Shown here: positions 62,141 through 64,000 of the stretch, piece after piece | Position numbering within the stretch: the stretch's first letter is position 1 | How the letters are laid out: each line of letters begins with the position of its first letter | Source: Sphingomonas panacisoli | GTDB lineage: Bacteria; Pseudomonadota; Alphaproteobacteria; Sphingomonadales; Sphingomonadaceae | Assembly (NCBI RefSeq): GCF_007859635.1 | Contig: NZ_CP042306.1 | Coordinates: 3,174,001 to 3,238,000, forward strand | Direction of reading: 5' to 3' | Length of the DNA: 64,000 nucleotides | Position numbers and translations under genes: made by a program | The notes under the pieces: generated by a model | The model's database searches: none | What the model saw: the letters and a program-made list of their open reading frames with translations, nothing else | What the model was told of the DNA's origin: nothing

Positions 62141-62584
62141 ATGACGATGTACCGCTTCGTACCCGCCGCTTTGATCGCCGCTGCGTTGGGCGGGTGTGGC
62201 CAACGTCCCTTGCCGCAGCAGGTCGTCGATCGCGACCCCGTGCTGCTCTACAACGCGCTGTCGAACGCGGTCGGCGAGATCCAGAGCAAGGTCAGCGCGA
62301 ACAAGGACGAGATGGCCCGCGCCAGGGTGCCGGTGCAATTCTCGTCCGACAAGGTCGACGGCAAGATGATCCACGTCCGGATCGCGGCGGCCGGCATGGT
62401 GCGCGAGATGACGGTGTGGATCGAGCCGGGTCCCAACCCCGGCCAGACTCTACTCAAGGCCCAGGTGCCATCGGACGCGCCGACCAGCAACGGCACCGAT
62501 CTGTTCAGTCGCGTCAAATCGACGATCGCCGCCGATGGCGCGCTGGTCGACGAAGTACTGCGCAACAACGATCCCACCTCCTGA
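62141..62584 (+). CDS. Small lipoprotein of unknown function
   Basis: A 147-residue protein with lipobox LGGC (FVPAALIAAALGGCGQRP) followed by an alpha/beta region (VLLYNALSNAVGEIQSKV, HVRIAAAGMVREMTVW). GAGG precedes ATG 62141 and 62147. It follows the previous lipoprotein gene, and the two share features (short Asp/Thr-rich repeats), so they may be paralogous partners. No family known to me. It converges on the UdgX gene with a 4-base gap. Confidence 0.8.
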   Translation: MTMYRFVPAALIAAALGGCGQRPLPQQVVDRDPVLLYNALSNAVGEIQSKVSANKDEMARARVPVQFSSDKVDGKMIHVRIAAAGMVREMTVWIEPGPNPGQTLLKAQVPSDAPTSNGTDLFSRVKSTIAADGALVDEVLRNNDPTS

Positions 62585-62588
62585 ACGT

Positions 62589-63974
62589 TTACATCGCCGC
62601 GGCGGCGGCCTTCAGGTCGGCGACGAACTTCGCATACTCCTCGCGCTTCGCGTCTTCGTCGGGGAGGCGCAGCAGGTAGCTCGGGTGGACGGTGATCCAC
62701 GCTGCACCGCCATCGGGCAGTTCGAGCACGCGGCCGCGTTCGCGGCCGATGGTCATCGCCTTGCCGAACAGGCTGCGCGCCGCGGTCGCGCCCAGCGCCA
62801 CGGTCATTTTCGGCTTCACCAGCGCGAGTTCCTGGTCGATCCACCATCGGCATGCGGTGATCTCTCCCGCGTCGGGCTTTGAGTGGATGCGGCGCTTACC
62901 GCGCAGTTCGTATTTGAAATGCTTGACCGCATTGGTGACATAGGCGCGCGCCCGGTCCACACCGGCGTCCGCCATGGCGCGGTCGAACATCTGCCCCGCG
63001 GGGCCGACGAACGGATGCCCGGCCAGATCCTCCTGGTCCCCCGGTTGCTCGCCGACGAACATCAGGTCGGCGTCGACCGGCCCTTCCCCGAACACGGTTT
63101 GCGTCGCGTGCTTGTAGAGGTGGCAGCGGGTGCAGTTCATCGCCTCTTCGCGCAGCGCTTCCCACGCCGCCTGGATATTGCCGCCTGGTACAATCTTGGT
63201 CTTCGCCGTCGCCACCATCTCGCTCTCCCGGGCTTGCGCGCTCGCGATCAACGCCGGCACCAACGCGGTTTCGGGCATGTTTTTCCAATATTTGCGCGGC
63301 ATCTCCTTCAACATCGCGCCGACCTTGACCCGCGCCGGGTTGAAGATCGACGCGTAATAGGTCTTCCAGACCGCCTCGACCGGGTCGCCGTCGGGCGCGT
63401 CCGCCTTCGACGCGCCCAGTCCTTCGGTCAGCCGTTTGCCGTCCCAATGGATCGTGAGCGCAGGCGTCAGGATCGACCAACGCATCGTCGCGAAGCGGTT
63501 GACGAAGAACGCCGCATTGGCGCGGACGATATGAAATTCGGGTTCGAACCAGGCGACGTAGCGCGTGCCGCCATCGTCCTGTACCTCGCGGAAGCGCACG
63601 AACGCGCGCATCTTGTGGATATCGCGCCGCACCGCCTTGGCGAACCCTTCGAGCTTGCGGACCAGCGGGTCAGCCTGGTCCTCCATCAGCTTCGGCTGAT
63701 CGCGCAGCCGCACCAGCAACGTATGGAGCAACGCGAACCGCTCGCGGTCGGTGTGGAGGATGGCATTGCGCGCGAGGTCGATGAACGGCCGCGGCACCGA
63801 AAACGCCCCCGTCGACGGCGGGGCGAGCGGCACTTGGCCGGTGAACAGCTCGCCATGTTCATCACCGACTTGCCACACGACCTGGTCGGGCGGAACATGG
63901 TCGAGCACCAACCCGCGCACCACATCGCGCCAACCGTCGAAATCGTCCTCCGTCTCCAGCGTAACAACGCGCAT
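62589..63974 (-). CDS. UdgX-type uracil-DNA-binding protein fused to DUF4130-like domain
   Basis: A 461-residue two-domain protein. The N-terminal domain (about 1-240; TIGR03915/DUF4130-like) precedes a family-4-like uracil-DNA glycosylase domain with MFVGEQPGDQED, the UdgX loop KRRIHSKP (His364, which in UdgX forms a covalent bond to the uracil site) and VHPSYLLRLPD. Fe-S ligands include Cys281, Cys284 and Cys375; the fourth is not obvious. The fusion is common in Alphaproteobacteria, upstream partner being a radical-SAM protein; the 3' end of that gene lies at the window edge. Confidence 0.93.
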   Translation of the reverse strand: MRVVTLETEDDFDGWRDVVRGLVLDHVPPDQVVWQVGDEHGELFTGQVPLAPPSTGAFSVPRPFIDLARNAILHTDRERFALLHTLLVRLRDQPKLMEDQADPLVRKLEGFAKAVRRDIHKMRAFVRFREVQDDGGTRYVAWFEPEFHIVRANAAFFVNRFATMRWSILTPALTIHWDGKRLTEGLGASKADAPDGDPVEAVWKTYYASIFNPARVKVGAMLKEMPRKYWKNMPETALVPALIASAQARESEMVATAKTKIVPGGNIQAAWEALREEAMNCTRCHLYKHATQTVFGEGPVDADLMFVGEQPGDQEDLAGHPFVGPAGQMFDRAMADAGVDRARAYVTNAVKHFKYELRGKRRIHSKPDAGEITACRWWIDQELALVKPKMTVALGATAARSLFGKAMTIGRERGRVLELPDGGAAWITVHPSYLLRLPDEDAKREEYAKFVADLKAAAAAM

Positions 63975-63975
63975 G

Positions 63976-64000
63976 CTAGCCGAACAATTCCATCTGCTCG
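63976..64000 (-). CDS. 3' end of the gene upstream of UdgX, partial
   Basis: The last seven codons read EQMELFG and stop at TAG 63976-63978, 1 base before the UdgX start codon. A radical-SAM DNA-repair protein (TIGR03916 type) normally occupies this position and ends similarly. The identity rests on synteny and this short tail only. Confidence 0.4.

Overview
The window is GC-rich, gene-dense chromosomal DNA from an alphaproteobacterium, most likely a sphingomonad (Sphingomonas or close relative). The indications are three large TonB-dependent receptors with Sphingomonas-type N-termini, a receptor-plus-PTS GlcNAc locus with SIS-type NagB, a short alphaproteobacterial Coq7, UdgX, and the order proA-nadD-rsfS-rlmH-M23-S41-dsbB-coq7. 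No rRNA, tRNA, integrase, transposase or CRISPR array was seen. Most genes abut or overlap by 4 nt, six convergent pairs overlap at their stops, and no gene-free stretch exceeds about 300 bases.

Layout. (1) 1-8.9 kb: a probable beta-glucan (laminarin-like) utilisation locus with a TonB receptor, secreted GH3, an MFS permease, and an operon of GH16, DUF6445-like and GH55-like beta-helix genes. Three copies of a TGTGAACGTTCTCA-type palindrome in its promoter regions indicate control by a LacI-family regulator encoded elsewhere. A TPR-sulfotransferase gene starts just beside the third site. (2) 10.6-23 kb: a complete divergent GlcNAc/chitooligosaccharide locus. One arm holds a TonB receptor, GH20 hexosaminidase, a fused EIIA-HPr-EI and the membrane EIICB. 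The other holds a GntR regulator, nagB and nagA. The shared control region carries TGGTAT/ATACCA and TGGGTCTAACCA operator-like sites. (3) 23-31.5 kb: a cupin-like protein, DUF983 protein, an ECF sigma/anti-sigma/subtilase/porin operon, a phasin-like protein, a third TonB receptor and a TetR regulator.

(4) 31.5-41.7 kb: the most unusual region. A SLOG-like/SLATT-like membrane protein faces a five-gene operon encoding a small membrane protein, a coiled-coil protein with a possible SPFH-like head and zinc ribbon, a zinc-ribbon FHA protein, a zinc-ribbon transmembrane Ser/Thr kinase, and a cytosolic papain-like protease. A membrane protein and an outer-membrane lipoprotein run divergently from it. 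This looks like an envelope-linked phospho-signalling or stress/conflict module without a familiar name.

(5) 41.7-64 kb: mostly housekeeping and small accessory genes, including a CDF transporter, ung, a GGDEF protein, peroxiredoxin, hisN, proA, nadD, rsfS, rlmH, EnvC-like, CtpA-like, dsbB-like, coq7, DedA, two lipoproteins and a UdgX fusion.

Four otherwise intact genes (GH20, the 40-kb lipoprotein, GGDEF, the 61-kb lipoprotein) each carry one apparent single-base frameshift, three of them in homopolymers. This points to residual sequencing errors at least as much as to real pseudogenes.
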